A stretch of DNA of 64,000 bases from Scytonematopsis contorta HA4267-MV1 (GTDB lineage: Bacteria; Cyanobacteriota; Cyanobacteriia; Cyanobacteriales; Nostocaceae): assembly GCA_019359035.1 (NCBI GenBank), contig JAHHIC010000052.1, positions 1 to 64,000 on the forward strand, given 5' to 3'. This document shows positions 35,940-45,943 of this stretch, one piece after another (the stretch's first letter is position 1; each line of letters starts with the position of its first letter). The position numbers and the translations under genes were made by a program. The notes beneath the pieces were generated by a model. That model was not told where the DNA came from. It saw nothing but the letters and a program-made list of their open reading frames with translations, and ran no database searches.

Positions 35940-36776
35940 GTGGAACTCATAACCATCCTTCTCTCAGGACTTTTAACCTTAATTTCCCCCATCGGACTGG
36001 TAGTAGACCGCACAGTCGAAAAAAGAATTCGTTCTCAATTCTTACAAGTCGAACAATTCCAAGTCCGCATCGACAACGCACCAACCTATCAACTCCTACA
36101 AGGAAAAATCAACAGAATACGCATAGCCGCAAAACAAATACGTTTGAAATGGGAAGATATTAGCTTGATATCTTTTGAATTAGAAAGCGATGCGCTAGAA
36201 TTAAATCCTCGTAATTTAAAATTAAAACGACCATTACAAGCAGGCATACGCCTGACTATAAATCAACAAAATGTCAACAAAATTTTACAATCACCAGCAT
36301 TTTTAAAAAAGTTACAACTATTAGAAATCAGACCAGGAAGAATTGCAGGAGCGGGGTCAGACCCCGTATATAAACTAACAAATCCGAAAGTAGAATTTAT
36401 AACAAAAAATCGCCTCTTACTCCAAGTAAAATTACGGGAGTTGGGTAAGAGCGAAGCGATTTTAGTAAAAGTCGAAACAGGAGTCAGGGTGGTTCGTGGT
36501 AGACGGTTCCAAGCAGTAGAACCCGTAATAATTATTAATGGGGAAAAAGCCCCACCACAATTTGTAAATTTAATTTTAGAAAATGTTAACAAACTATTAG
36601 ATTTGAGCATTTTGGAAGGTGGCGGAATACTAGCGCGGATTCTAAAATTAGACGTGAGTCAAGACCAATTGGAAATCGCGGTATTTTTAAGGGTGGAACC
36701 GTCGTCTGAATTTTTGGAAACACGAACCGGGGTAAATATAGTCCACTACCAAACCAGACCTAACGCTTCAAAGTAA
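35940..36776 (+). CDS. DUF2993 (LmeA-like) protein
   Basis: A 278-residue protein starting with GTG (MELITILLSGLLTLISPIGL), giving a hydrophobic N-terminal anchor or signal. The rest matches the DUF2993 family: FQVRIDNAPTYQLLQGKINR, KQIRLKWEDISLISFELESD, and a long beta-rich domain thought to bind phospholipid (tubular lipid-binding-like fold). In cyanobacteria it is a conserved envelope protein of unknown role. It is followed by a GerMN-domain gene on the same strand, 28 bp away. Confidence 0.8.
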   Translation: MELITILLSGLLTLISPIGLVVDRTVEKRIRSQFLQVEQFQVRIDNAPTYQLLQGKINRIRIAAKQIRLKWEDISLISFELESDALELNPRNLKLKRPLQAGIRLTINQQNVNKILQSPAFLKKLQLLEIRPGRIAGAGSDPVYKLTNPKVEFITKNRLLLQVKLRELGKSEAILVKVETGVRVVRGRRFQAVEPVIIINGEKAPPQFVNLILENVNKLLDLSILEGGGILARILKLDVSQDQLEIAVFLRVEPSSEFLETRTGVNIVHYQTRPNASK

Positions 36777-36804
36777 AATCCCAACCCTTTAGAAGGTTTT
36801 TAAT

Positions 36805-37407
36805 ATGACACAACCAAGAAGTAATCGCGTTTCATCAGCCCTTATTGCCGGAATTTCCGCAGCAGTAGTTACCGTAACTGGTGCAGCAGCTTGGTTCGCT
36901 TGGAATTCTTCAAACAATCCACCAGCACCCCCAGATAAATCACAACCATTAAATAGGCCTATACCCCAACCAGGAACAGTTTCGGGTAAAGAACTGAACA
37001 CAAATATTTATTTGCTTAAAGACAACGGCAAAAATCTGGTATTGGTTGCACAGCCAATAAGAGTAGCCAATGGGAAACCAAACCAAGTTTTGGAAGCTGC
37101 TTTCAAAGTCCTGCTAGAAAAGCAAAATAAGAGCAGCGCTATCCCCAAAGGCACTAAAATTTTGGGGACTAAAGTCGAAAAAGATACCGTCCGTATTAAT
37201 TTATCTAATGAATTTACCAGTGGAGGGGGTAGTGCCTCCATGACTGGACGTGTTGGACAAGTTATTTATACCGCAACAGCTTTAAACCCCAAGGCAAAGG
37301 TTTATATATCAGTTAACGGAAAACAACTCGATGTGCTAGGTGGTGAAGGCTTAGAGTTGGAACAGCCTATGACCCGTGAAATTTTTGATAAAGAGTATCA
37401 ACTGTAG
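36805..37407 (+). CDS. GerMN-domain lipoprotein-like or membrane-anchored protein
   Basis: A 200-residue protein with a membrane segment near the start (VSSALIAGISAAVVTVTGAA), a Pro-rich linker (about 35-60) and a GerMN domain: NTNIYLLKDNGKNLVLVAQP, QVLEAAFKVLLEKQNKSSAI, KVEKDTVRINLSNEFTSGGG and VGQVIYTATALNP. GerM was named for Bacillus spore germination; here it is an envelope protein, possibly related to peptidoglycan. It is in tandem with the DUF2993 gene. Confidence 0.82.
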   Translation: MTQPRSNRVSSALIAGISAAVVTVTGAAAWFAWNSSNNPPAPPDKSQPLNRPIPQPGTVSGKELNTNIYLLKDNGKNLVLVAQPIRVANGKPNQVLEAAFKVLLEKQNKSSAIPKGTKILGTKVEKDTVRINLSNEFTSGGGSASMTGRVGQVIYTATALNPKAKVYISVNGKQLDVLGGEGLELEQPMTREIFDKEYQL

Positions 37408-37410
37408 TAA

Positions 37411-37560
37411 TTGGTAATTGGTGATTGGTAATTGGTAATTGGTAATTGGTGATTGGTAATTGGTAATTGGTAATTGGTGATTGGTAATTGGTAATTGCCT
37501 ATTCCCCATTACCCATTCCCTATTCCCCACTCCCTACTCCCCATTCCCCACTCCCCAATT
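37411..37560. repeat. Heptamer arrays between GerMN and ArsR genes
   Basis: Degenerate 7-bp repeats TTGGTAA/TTGGTGA (37411-37494) face a second array of CCCCATT/CCCTATT units (37500-37560). Such STRR arrays are typical of heterocyst-forming cyanobacteria. Confidence 0.8.
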
Positions 37561-37561
37561 A

Positions 37562-37906
37562 CTACTTGCTTGTCAATACTCGAAAATTTTGGGCTTGCTG
37601 TTCCAACCTCGTGGCGATACGGTCACAAACTCGGTTACATAACTCAAAAATCATTTCATCCTCTATCCGGTAGTAAGCGCAAGTTCCCTCACTACGACGG
37701 CTAAGAATTCCAGCTTGCCACATAACCTTTAGATGCTTGGACACATTCGCTTGAGAAGTTTGTGTTGCCTCTACCAATTCTTGCACGCACTTCTCTTCAT
37801 CCCGCAGCAGATGCAATAACCGCAGGCGCATCGGTTCACTCAGCAGGCTGAAGTATTCAGCTATTTGCTGCACTACTTCTGGTGGTACAGGCAACACATG
37901 TTTCAT
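37562..37906 (-). CDS. ArsR/SmtB-family transcriptional regulator
   Basis: A 114-residue winged-helix regulator: AEYFSLLSEPMRLRLLHLLR, then CVQELVEATQTSQANVSKHL (recognition helix) and AGILSRRSEGTCAYYRIEDE. Cys residues are in EEKCVQEL, GTCAYY and ELCNRVCDRI, which could bind metal or respond to redox, but the typical ArsR CxC motif is absent. It is monocistronic. What it regulates cannot be told; no metal-transport gene is adjacent. Confidence 0.85.
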   Translation of the reverse strand: MKHVLPVPPEVVQQIAEYFSLLSEPMRLRLLHLLRDEEKCVQELVEATQTSQANVSKHLKVMWQAGILSRRSEGTCAYYRIEDEMIFELCNRVCDRIATRLEQQAQNFRVLTSK

Positions 37907-37974
37907 CAGGATTAACCCGTAAGGACTACAAAGAACAAATTTAACAACTACATCGTCGATATATAGATTAATAC

Positions 37975-38520
37975 TTAATCGGGGTTAATTCGCATCAAAG
38001 GTTGACCATATTCAACTGGTTCACCATTTTGAAGGAGAATTTCTATTACCTGACCAGATACTTCAGCTTCGATTTCATTCATTAGTTTCATGGCTTCAAT
38101 GATACACACAGTTTGACCACTGCGGATACGGTCACCTACTTCAATAAAGGCAGGTTCACCAGGTGCAGGAGCGCGGTAAAAAGTTCCCACCATAGGACTG
38201 GGTATTTCTAGCAGTTTTTGCTCAATCGGTGAAGGACTCGGTGATGACTGAGGGTTTTGTACCACATTATCCACAGTTCGATTTGTCGTTCCATCAATGA
38301 TATGAACCGACGGTAGTGGGTTTGGAGTCGGTGACACCGTTGGTAAATTTCCTGGGAGCGCACTAGAGACCGATTGACTCACCGACGAGATTTGACCGCT
38401 AAAACTTACGGCTTTACGTACCGTGATTTCAAAGTCGTCACTTTTGAGGATGACTTCAGCAATATCAGTTTGTGCAATAGTTGCCAGTAATTGGCGAATT
38501 TCGTTAAAGTCCAATGGCAC
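37975..38520 (-). CDS. accB: Biotin carboxyl carrier protein of acetyl-CoA carboxylase
   Basis: A 181-residue BCCP carrying biotin on Lys145 in IEAMKLMNEIEAE. The N-terminal helical part (LDFNEIRQLLATIAQTDIAE) and Ser/Pro-rich linker are normal. It delivers carboxyl groups for malonyl-CoA and fatty-acid synthesis. It lies downstream of efp on the same strand, the efp-accB order common in bacteria and cyanobacteria. Confidence 0.95.
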   Translation of the reverse strand: MPLDFNEIRQLLATIAQTDIAEVILKSDDFEITVRKAVSFSGQISSVSQSVSSALPGNLPTVSPTPNPLPSVHIIDGTTNRTVDNVVQNPQSSPSPSPIEQKLLEIPSPMVGTFYRAPAPGEPAFIEVGDRIRSGQTVCIIEAMKLMNEIEAEVSGQVIEILLQNGEPVEYGQPLMRINPD

Positions 38521-38766
38521 AGTTACTATAACCTCATGTAAAACAAAAAAATTAAAAATTAAAAATTAGCATCCCCATAAATCAAAATCACAGTTACTCC
38601 CACAAGAAATACATAAACCTGGTACTGAGTATCCCAGCGTCGGCTTATATCCTCCTTTGATTTTTAATTTTTAATTTTTATTTGGACGAAGGGCAGGGAG
38701 TAAAATCCCTGCAAGGGATGGTAAATAAACACATACTGAAGTGAGTATCACCAAACCAGATACAAG

Positions 38767-39324
38767 CTATTCTCTGCCCAAATAATCATCATTACGGGTA
38801 TCAATTTTGATACGTTCTCCTTGCTTAATAAACAAAGGAACCATTACAGATGCCCCTGTTTCCAACTTTGCTGGTTTACTGCCACCCGTTGCTGTATCAC
38901 CTTTCACCCCAGGGTCTGTTTCTATAACTTCCAAAATTACAGAATTAGGCAATTCCACTTCTAGAACCTGCTCACCCCAGCGAATAACGTTAGCCTCCAT
39001 ACCTTCCTTAAGGTACTTGACACGTTCGCCTATTTGTGATGCACTTAATCTACCTTCTTCATAGGTTTCCATATCCATAAAGACGTATTCATCGCCTTCT
39101 TTATAGGTATGTTGCATCGTGCTTTTTTCTAAATTAGCTTGTGGAACAGTTTCACCAGCACGGAATGTTTTTTCTACTACACTTCCAGACTGGACATTTT
39201 TTAATTTTGTTCGCACAAAAGCAGCACCTTTACCCGGTTTAACGTGGAGGAATTCGACCACACGCCATACCGAACCATCTATAACAATCGACACACCAGG
39301 TCGGAAATCATTGCTAGAAATCAT
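38767..39324 (-). CDS. efp: Elongation factor P
   Basis: EF-P relieves ribosome stalling at polyproline. I use the ATG at 39324 (185 residues, [20 protein letters not shown]); a longer frame to 39375 adds 17 residues without homology. The loop that reaches the P-site is VKPGKGAAF, with Lys32. Three beta domains follow; [20 protein letters not shown] is well conserved. Lysine at this position is normal for many bacteria; the modifying enzyme cannot be inferred here. Confidence 0.96.
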   Translation of the reverse strand: MISSNDFRPGVSIVIDGSVWRVVEFLHVKPGKGAAFVRTKLKNVQSGSVVEKTFRAGETVPQANLEKSTMQHTYKEGDEYVFMDMETYEEGRLSASQIGERVKYLKEGMEANVIRWGEQVLEVELPNSVILEVIETDPGVKGDTATGGSKPAKLETGASVMVPLFIKQGERIKIDTRNDDYLGRE

Positions 39325-39735
39325 GAAGCTTTCAAATATTGGGAGACAATCGGCATTTATTGTACACTTCCACAAGAGTAATTAGTCAAAAGAAGGCAGA
39401 AGGCATCCTGTAGACGGAAGAAGGAAAAAGAAGGAAGAAAGAAACAAAGTAAAAAACAGTACCTTTTTAGGCTGATGTCCTACTGTTGGAAAACCATTAA
39501 TTCTCTGAATTGTAGGCTTTCACCCTTTTTGATAGCTAGAGACTTGGGTGCTATTTGTTACTAATGTAACTTGTTCCCTCTTCTACCCTCTGCCCTCTGC
39601 CTTCTTCTGGTCATTTGTCAATAGTCATTTGTAGATGGCTATTTGTCAATAGAGCGAGGAAGAAGGAATTCGTTAATGGCTGACAACGTGGGAAGATGAT
39701 TTATGGGTTTTACTGACTAACCCAATAAAAACTTG
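39325..39735. other. Intergenic, purine-rich inverted repeat
   Basis: AGAAGGCAGAAGGCA (39390-39404) faces CCTCTGCCCTCTGCCTTCTT (about 39585-39606), forming a long imperfect inverted repeat. The short GTCAATAGTCATTTGT pieces near 39615-39655 are a further tandem repeat. No gene seen. Confidence 0.5.
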
Positions 39736-40863
39736 ATGTTACACGCTCGCCGTCCCATGTTCAATTTATTAAAATTTCGACTCAGAAAGGCTTTTACAGC
39801 AATCCTGCTGACAACAGTATTTTTAGGAATTAGTACAGTTGGGTGGACTCCGAATAGTCACGCTGCACTACCATCAGGTAATGCGATTACTGATGGTAAA
39901 GCTTTATTACGATATGCCCTACCAATTGATAATAAGCCTGTACGAGAATTACAACGCTCCCTGGAAGATATTTCCAACCAATTGCGAGCAAATAAACGTT
40001 GGGGTGCAATTTCTAATGATTTAAAAAAAGCAAATCGTGTTCTAGATAAACCAGACAAAATACTGGCTTCAGTCCCACAAGAACGTCAGGAAACAGCAAC
40101 TGGGTTAATTGAACAGTTAAAAACAGATGTAGCTTCTCTACAAAAACTCGCCGAAGCTAAAGATAAAGAGCAAACTAAAGTAGAACGCGCTAAGGCTCTG
40201 GATGTAGTTGGTGAACTCGAACAATTAATGGTAAAGGGGTTCCCCTATGAAGTCCCCTCAGAATATAGCAATTTACCTCAACTTAAAGGTCGCGCTACTA
40301 TTGCGATGAAAACCACCAAAGGTGATATGACCATCGTTGTGGACGGTTACAGCGCTCCTGTGACTTCTGGAAATTTCGTCGATTTGGTAAAACGTGGTTT
40401 TTATGACGGTTTAGAATTCACCCGCTCTGAAGAATCCTACGTTTTACAAACAGGTGACCCTGATGGACCCAAAGGTAAGGAAGCCGGCTTTATTGACCCT
40501 AAAACCAAGCAATATAGAGCTATTCCTTTAGAAATTTTGGTAGAAGGTGATAAACAACCTACTTATGGCATCACCCTGGAAGAAGCTGGGCGTTACGTCG
40601 ATATGCCTGTACTACCATTTTCTTCTTTCGGTGCATTGGCATTAGCACGTCCGGAACGCGATGTCAATGGGGGTTCATCACAAATCTTTTTCTTCTTATT
40701 TGAACCCGAACTCACCCCTGCTGGACGTAACCTCCTGGATGGACGTTACTCGATTTTTGGTTATGTTACCGAAGGCAAAGAAGTTTTGGATGAACTTAAA
40801 GCTGGGGACAAAATTCTCGAAGCAAAAGTCACTCAAGGGTTAGAAAATTTTATTAATGGGTAA
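39736..40863 (+). CDS. Cyclophilin-type peptidylprolyl isomerase, thylakoid-lumen type
   Basis: A 375-residue exported protein: N-terminal signal ([20 protein letters not shown]), a helical leucine/charge-rich domain (about 60-170), and a C-terminal cyclophilin domain ([20 protein letters not shown], then [20 protein letters not shown] and [20 protein letters not shown]). The architecture resembles the lumenal TLP40-like PPIases of cyanobacteria. An alternative ATG lies at 39757. Its substrate may be photosystem proteins, by family analogy only. Confidence 0.85.
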   Translation: MLHARRPMFNLLKFRLRKAFTAILLTTVFLGISTVGWTPNSHAALPSGNAITDGKALLRYALPIDNKPVRELQRSLEDISNQLRANKRWGAISNDLKKANRVLDKPDKILASVPQERQETATGLIEQLKTDVASLQKLAEAKDKEQTKVERAKALDVVGELEQLMVKGFPYEVPSEYSNLPQLKGRATIAMKTTKGDMTIVVDGYSAPVTSGNFVDLVKRGFYDGLEFTRSEESYVLQTGDPDGPKGKEAGFIDPKTKQYRAIPLEILVEGDKQPTYGITLEEAGRYVDMPVLPFSSFGALALARPERDVNGGSSQIFFFLFEPELTPAGRNLLDGRYSIFGYVTEGKEVLDELKAGDKILEAKVTQGLENFING

Positions 40864-40988
40864 TTGGTAATGGGTAATGGGTAATTGGTAATTGGTAATG
40901 GGTAATGGGTAATGGGTAATGGAAGAAAAGCAATTCCCAATTCCCAATTCCCAATTCCCAATTCCCAATTCCCAATTCCCAATTCCCT
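40863..40988. repeat. Heptamer arrays before thiL
   Basis: TAATGGG/TAATTGG-type units (40863-40922) are followed by about eight AATTCCC units (40932-40987), ending one base before the thiL ATG, so thiL has no visible Shine-Dalgarno. Confidence 0.85.
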
Positions 40989-42032
40989 ATGAAAATCCAA
41001 GATATCGGTGAACAAGGTCTATTAAAAATTTTGCAGCGCTTCTGTCCTCAAGAAGTTATTGGGGACGATGCTGCTGTTCTTCCCATATTACCCGACCAAT
41101 CTCTAGTTGTCACGACAGATGTACTAGTTGATAATGTACACTTCAGTGAAACTACTACTACTGCAAAAGACGCTGGTTGGCGAGCCGCTGCTGCTAATTT
41201 ATCAGATTTAGCGGCAATGGGTGCTTCACCTTTGGGAATTACTGTTGGACTGGGACTAAGAGGCGATGTGCCAGTTGACTGGGTTGAAGATTTATACCAG
41301 GGTATGACCGAATGTCTGAAGCAGTACAATACCCCAATTGTCGGTGGTGATATTGTGCGTTCACCTGTGATAACTATCAGCATCACCGCATTTGGTCAAG
41401 TTTTTCCCCAACGTGCAATCCGTCGTAACCAAGCTAAAGTTGGAGACGCTATTGTTGTCACAGGGGTTCATGGAGCTTCCAGAGCAGGCTTAGAATTGCT
41501 ATTACATCCCGAAGAAGGGAAAAATCTTACAGAAAAAGAAAAACAAACGTTAATAAGTGCCCATCAACGACCCAAACCTCGTTTAGATATCTTACCCTTA
41601 CTCTGGAAAGTTTTAAATTCTATAAATTCCGTAAATTCCACAAATTCCACAGATTCCACCCCTGATTATTCGTTTCCCATATCAGGAATGGATAGCAGCG
41701 ATGGATTAGCTGATGCGTTAGTACAAGTATGCCATCAAAGTCGTGTTGGTGCTATTATTCAACGTGAAAAAATACCCACACCCCAATCTTTAGAGCATTG
41801 GCTACAACCAGACAAAATATTAGAATACGCTCTCTACGGTGGAGAAGATTTTGAATTAGTTTTATGCATGTCAAAAGAACTAGCTAATGCACTTGTACGA
41901 CAGCTAGGAAATGGTGCAGTTGTCATCGGAACAATCACAACCGATACGAACGTATTACTACAAAGTAAAAACGAAAAATTTCCTGACCAAGTATTAAACC
42001 TTAGTCAGGGATTCCAGCATTTTGGTTCGTAG
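40989..42032 (+). CDS. thiL: Thiamine-monophosphate kinase
   Basis: ThiL phosphorylates TMP to the cofactor TPP. The 347-residue protein has [40 protein letters not shown] and [15 protein letters not shown], as expected. Two oddities: an in-frame low-complexity insertion [13 protein letters not shown] (DNA about 41625-41660, nine-base AAATTCCAC-like repeats) just before the [13 protein letters not shown] block, and a C-terminus (HFGS-stop) that lies inside the intergenic repeat at 42024-42088. The insertion sits in a loop, so the enzyme is probably functional. Confidence 0.93.
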   Translation: MKIQDIGEQGLLKILQRFCPQEVIGDDAAVLPILPDQSLVVTTDVLVDNVHFSETTTTAKDAGWRAAAANLSDLAAMGASPLGITVGLGLRGDVPVDWVEDLYQGMTECLKQYNTPIVGGDIVRSPVITISITAFGQVFPQRAIRRNQAKVGDAIVVTGVHGASRAGLELLLHPEEGKNLTEKEKQTLISAHQRPKPRLDILPLLWKVLNSINSVNSTNSTDSTPDYSFPISGMDSSDGLADALVQVCHQSRVGAIIQREKIPTPQSLEHWLQPDKILEYALYGGEDFELVLCMSKELANALVRQLGNGAVVIGTITTDTNVLLQSKNEKFPDQVLNLSQGFQHFGS

Positions 42033-42088
42033 TTGGGCTTCAGCCCTAATTTATATATTTTCATGGCGCTAAAGCGCTACTACGAACC
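42024..42088. repeat. GGTTCGTAG inverted repeat between thiL and gap2
   Basis: Outer arms GGTTCGTAG and CTACGAACC flank two inner hairpins, GGGCTTCAGCCC and GGCGCTAAAGCGC. It separates two convergent genes and can act as a bidirectional terminator. The last codons and stop of thiL are part of it. Confidence 0.8.
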
Positions 42089-42133
42089 TAATTATTCAGA
42101 CTCAAAGGGATACAAAACGTAATTGCGAATTGT

Positions 42134-43147
42134 TTATGCCCACTTAACAGCTACTAATTCTGCTAAGTCGAGAACTCGTTGGCTATAACCCCACTCGTTG
42201 TCATACCAAGCCATAACTTTTACAAGGTCGTTATCCATAACGATTGTTAAGTTGGCGTCGATAATTGAGGATGCATCTGTACCTTGGTAGTCAGAGGAAA
42301 CTAAAGGTAAATCGCTATAGTCCAAAATTCCTTTCAGTTCTCCAGTAGAGGCTTCTTTAAAGAATTGGTTCACTTCTTCGGCAATAGTACGCTTTTCAAC
42401 TTGGACGACAAAATCCACCATCGAAACGTTGGGGGTTGGTACGCGCAAAGCCACACCATTTAGCTTACCTTTGAGTGCGGGTAGTACCAAAGCAACTGCT
42501 TTTGCCGCACCAGTAGAAGTTGGTACAATATTCATTGCTGCCGCACGCGCACGACGTAAGTCACGGTGAGATGCATCCAATAAACGCTGGTCACCTGTAT
42601 AACTGTGGGTAGTGGTCATTGTGCCTTTGATGATGCCGAATTTCTCGTGCAACACCTTGGCTATGGGAGCTAGGCAATTTGTAGTACAACTTGCATTACT
42701 AATAATATTGTGCTTAGCGTGGTCGTAGTCATGATGATTTACGCCCATTACAAACGTACCATCTTCGTTTTTACCAGGAGCGGTGATAAGTACTTTCTTC
42801 GCACCAGCATTCACATGCTTCATTGCTCCTTCTTTAGAGGTAAACACCCCGGTCGCTTCGATAATTAGGTCAATTCCCCAATCTTTCCAGGGTAAATTCT
42901 CTGGATTGCGGTCAGACACGCACTTAACGGTTTTGCCATTAATAACAATTGAATTATCATCGGCGGAAATGTCAACGCCCTTTAACTTACCCAGCATGGT
43001 GTCATAGCGGAGTAGATGAGCATTTGTCTTAGGGTCAGAAGTGTCATTGATAGCCACTAGCTCAATATTGCTATTCTCCCGACCTACCCAACAACGTGCA
43101 AAATTACGACCGATGCGTCCGAAACCGTTGATAGCGACTCTAATCAC
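42134..43147 (-). CDS. gap2: Glyceraldehyde-3-phosphate dehydrogenase, Gap2 type
   Basis: A 337-residue enzyme of the Calvin cycle and gluconeogenesis, interconverting 1,3-bisphosphoglycerate and glyceraldehyde-3-phosphate. The NAD(P)-binding start is [20 protein letters not shown], the active-site Cys is Cys154 in [12 protein letters not shown], and [20 protein letters not shown] marks the plastid-like Gap2 form that uses NADPH or NADH. In oxygenic phototrophs this isoform is regulated by CP12. Confidence 0.95.
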   Translation of the reverse strand: MIRVAINGFGRIGRNFARCWVGRENSNIELVAINDTSDPKTNAHLLRYDTMLGKLKGVDISADDNSIVINGKTVKCVSDRNPENLPWKDWGIDLIIEATGVFTSKEGAMKHVNAGAKKVLITAPGKNEDGTFVMGVNHHDYDHAKHNIISNASCTTNCLAPIAKVLHEKFGIIKGTMTTTHSYTGDQRLLDASHRDLRRARAAAMNIVPTSTGAAKAVALVLPALKGKLNGVALRVPTPNVSMVDFVVQVEKRTIAEEVNQFFKEASTGELKGILDYSDLPLVSSDYQGTDASSIIDANLTIVMDNDLVKVMAWYDNEWGYSQRVLDLAELVAVKWA

Positions 43148-44264
43148 AGTGCCTTGCCCTCTGTATTTATACCAAATAAATTAATACCGTTGACCCAGAT
43201 CATATCGCATTGGGGGAGTATTTATAACTATTAAGTGTTGGTTTAATAAAAAAAATGCATGATTCGTTTGCCGGAATTGCCATAACGTTTATCGGTCGCA
43301 ATATATTTTCACATTCTATCTGAACCTGAAATACAAAATCGATTTTCCGAAGTAGCATGATTTACCCATTAATACTCAGAATACTCCTACCATAGGGACA
43401 TGCGATAATTACCACTTCGTGCTAAGAAAATTTTGTGTTAAATGTTGCCCTACTTGCTTGCACATCCTGTCGGATTGAGCTATATTCTCAGCACCAAGCA
43501 ATCGCACTGCGGTTAACCAGTCGCACAATCGGGTCATCTCCTTGCCACGATGTCAGTGTGGTTAAATAAGGAGGCTTATCCAAGGCTAAAGCCGAATACC
43601 ATTGAGTAACGGGATGTAACACGAATTAAGAAGGTAGAGGGTAGATGACAGAGGGCAGAAGGGACAATTAAATGGGGATTTAGACCTCAACTAATTGTTA
43701 ACACCCGAGCATACGGCGGAGTTTTAAACCCGCAATGTCAGAAAGCAGACGGAATAGAAGGTATTACTTAATTACCTGATATACTTATTCCCCCTTCTGC
43801 CCTCTGCCTTTCCCCGATTGTGTGTTTGGTGGGGGGATTTGAGCATAAGCCGTCTTGGCGTCTACTAAATATCCCAAATTAATTGGGACAACTGCCACCA
43901 AAAATTCCTATTTGCCATATCTTTTGGTTAAAGTAAGGCTGGATTATAAAGAAGAGGTAACCTGACCATAAATGATTGTTTTAGTAAATCCAAGTGAGGA
44001 AATAAAATATGTGTATAGCTATACAGCATCACCTACCGTAATACGTAGATATTTGTAAAAGATTTAAAGATAACAATTGTTCTGAAAAAGAAAAAACCCT
44101 GGTAAAGGTAAAATCGTTCTGAACAAGTAAATATCTCGCTGAAAATATCATTTGCTATATATGAAAATGATACAGAGGGGAGTAACAGCGAAAAGCAGAT
44201 TCCTGATATGATACCCGTGTTATTTCTGAGTTTATGGTGTGGTGTGGTGTAAGAGGAGCAAACA
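43148..44264. other. 1.1-kb intergenic region between gap2 and murC
   Basis: It holds a possible 44-codon gene at 43488-43622. A purine-rich element (AGGTAGAGGGTAGATGACAG about 43631) faces a copy of CTTCTGCCCTCTGCC at 43793-43807. The murC leader follows. No tRNA was found. Confidence 0.45.
43488..43622 (-). CDS. Possible small protein, GTG start, 44 residues
   Basis: The minus-strand frame from the GTG complementary to 43620-43622 to the TGA at 43488-43490 encodes a coding-like peptide (MLHPVTQWYSALALDKPPYL, then TTLTSWQGDDPIVRLVNRSA, ending IAWC). Composition differs from the surrounding AT-rich spacer, with Trp, Pro and Arg in place. No ribosome site is clear, and the frame begins just after a stop. 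It could also be part of a structured RNA or a decayed gene. Confidence 0.25.
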   Translation of the reverse strand: MLHPVTQWYSALALDKPPYLTTLTSWQGDDPIVRLVNRSAIAWC

Positions 44265-45728
44265 ATGAAAAATAATGTAGATTTTAGCGGCAAGCCTTTT
44301 CACTTTATCGGTATTGGTGGGATAGGTATGTCGGCATTGGCATACATTCTTGCTAAACGTAACTTGCCTGTTTCTGGTTCGGACGTTCGTCCAAATAATA
44401 TTACCCGAAAGCTAGAAGATATTGGAGTTCATATTTTTAGCAAGCAAGAGGCCGATAATATTAAATTTGTTCATCCTTATGTAACAGATTCAACGATAAC
44501 ATTAAATTCAGAAGAAATACTTAGTTCCCCAAACAAAAAAATACAACCTCAAGTAGTTTGTTCTACTGCTATTAACACAAGTAACTTGGAATATAAAGCA
44601 GCCTTAGAAAACGGTTGTCCAATTTTCCACCGTTCGGATGTGTTAGCTGCTTTAATTTCTGAATATCACAGTATTGCAGTCGCTGGGACTCACGGCAAAA
44701 CTACAACCAGCAGCATGATTGGTTATATGTTGCTGGAAGCTGGTGTAGACCCAACAATTATCGTTGGTGGGGAAGTAAATGCGTGGTCTGGGAATGCAAG
44801 ATTGGGTAATGGTAAGTATTTAGTCGCAGAAGCTGACGAGTCTGATGGTTCTTTAGTAAAACACTCCCCTGCTATCGGTATTATTACCAATATAGAGTTA
44901 GACCATCCCGACCACTACGAAACTTTAGAAGAAGTTATAGATACTTTTCAAACCTTCTCCTCTCATTGCCAAACATTAATCGGTAGCATCGACTGTGAAA
45001 CCGTTCGCGACCGTTTGAAGCCAAGCATTAGTTATAGTCTTTATTCTGATACTGGTGCTGACTATTACGTTACCGATGTGGATTACCGTGCAGACGGCAC
45101 TAGAGCTTTAGTATGGGAGAAAGGCAAAGCTTTAGGAGTATTAAACTTACGTTTACTTAGTCGTCATAACCTTAGCAACGCTTTAGCGGCAGTCGCAGTG
45201 GGTCGCGCTATAGGTTTAGAATTCGGTGAAATAGCCAAAGGTTTAGCAACTTTTGAAGGAGCGCGTCGTCGCTTTGAATTCCGAGGTGAAGTTGACGGTA
45301 TTACATTTATCGACGACTACGCACATCACCCCAGCGAAATTCGTGCTACCTTGGCTGCTGCACGTTTACAAGCAAGACCCGGTCAAAGAGTTGTTGCTAT
45401 TTTCCAACCCCACCGCTATAGTCGTACTTTTACATTTTTAGACGAGTTTTCGGAGTGCTTTAGCCATGCCGATTTAGTGGTATTAACTGATATTTACAGC
45501 GCAGGTGAGCCAAATTTAGGACAAATTGACGGTGAAAAATTAGCACAGCGAGTTTCCGAACACCATTCAGTAGTTAGCTACCAAGCAACTATTGAAGCAG
45601 TATCCGAGTACTTAGTAAAAAACTTACGTCCCGGAGACTTGGCATTGTTCTTGGGTGCAGGAAACTTAAATCAAGCTATTCCTGAAATTATCGCCACACT
45701 ACGTCAACCAGCACAAGCGACCTCCTAG
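44265..45728 (+). CDS. murC: UDP-N-acetylmuramate-L-alanine ligase
   Basis: MurC adds the first amino acid to the peptidoglycan precursor using ATP. The 487-residue protein shows HFIGIGGIGMSALAYILAKR, the ATP loop VAGTHGKTTTSSMIGYMLL, FEGARRRFEFRGE and DDYAHHPSEIRATLAAARL. An insertion in the first domain (YVTDSTITLNSEEILSSPNK) is longer than usual. It is followed by murB, the usual cell-wall pair in cyanobacteria. Confidence 0.95.
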   Translation: MKNNVDFSGKPFHFIGIGGIGMSALAYILAKRNLPVSGSDVRPNNITRKLEDIGVHIFSKQEADNIKFVHPYVTDSTITLNSEEILSSPNKKIQPQVVCSTAINTSNLEYKAALENGCPIFHRSDVLAALISEYHSIAVAGTHGKTTTSSMIGYMLLEAGVDPTIIVGGEVNAWSGNARLGNGKYLVAEADESDGSLVKHSPAIGIITNIELDHPDHYETLEEVIDTFQTFSSHCQTLIGSIDCETVRDRLKPSISYSLYSDTGADYYVTDVDYRADGTRALVWEKGKALGVLNLRLLSRHNLSNALAAVAVGRAIGLEFGEIAKGLATFEGARRRFEFRGEVDGITFIDDYAHHPSEIRATLAAARLQARPGQRVVAIFQPHRYSRTFTFLDEFSECFSHADLVVLTDIYSAGEPNLGQIDGEKLAQRVSEHHSVVSYQATIEAVSEYLVKNLRPGDLALFLGAGNLNQAIPEIIATLRQPAQATS

Positions 45729-45943
45729 TCAAGTCAAAAGTAGAAACATTGAGAAAGGTAATAAGAAAAAAGTTTTACCTTTTGTTTCTTAACTTAATTG
45801 ACATTTGTTGTGCTATCTGTTGCCTAGCCTTCAATTTACCCGATTTTAGATTTTATTTTTTGGTATGAAATCAGTCCAAAATTTAAAATCCAAAATTGGT
45901 TAGCTCACTGTATTAACCCAAGATTTAGCTGTTATATCAAATT

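Noticed and set aside
37411-37560. Regular short repeats as a CRISPR array
   Set aside because: The period is 7 bp with no unique spacers; these are heptamer tandem repeats. The same applies to the arrays at 40863, 47374, 48116 and 49782.
43380-43640. Signal-recognition-particle RNA or tRNA between gap2 and murC
   Set aside because: I compared by eye with the conserved SRP RNA core (GGAAGGAAGCAGCC-like) and tRNA T-arm (GTTCGAATC-like) and found no convincing match.
44033-44293. 86-codon minus-strand frame in front of murC
   Set aside because: It overlaps the murC start, is mostly Phe/Ser/Ile-rich from AT-rich leader DNA, and has no recognisable domain.
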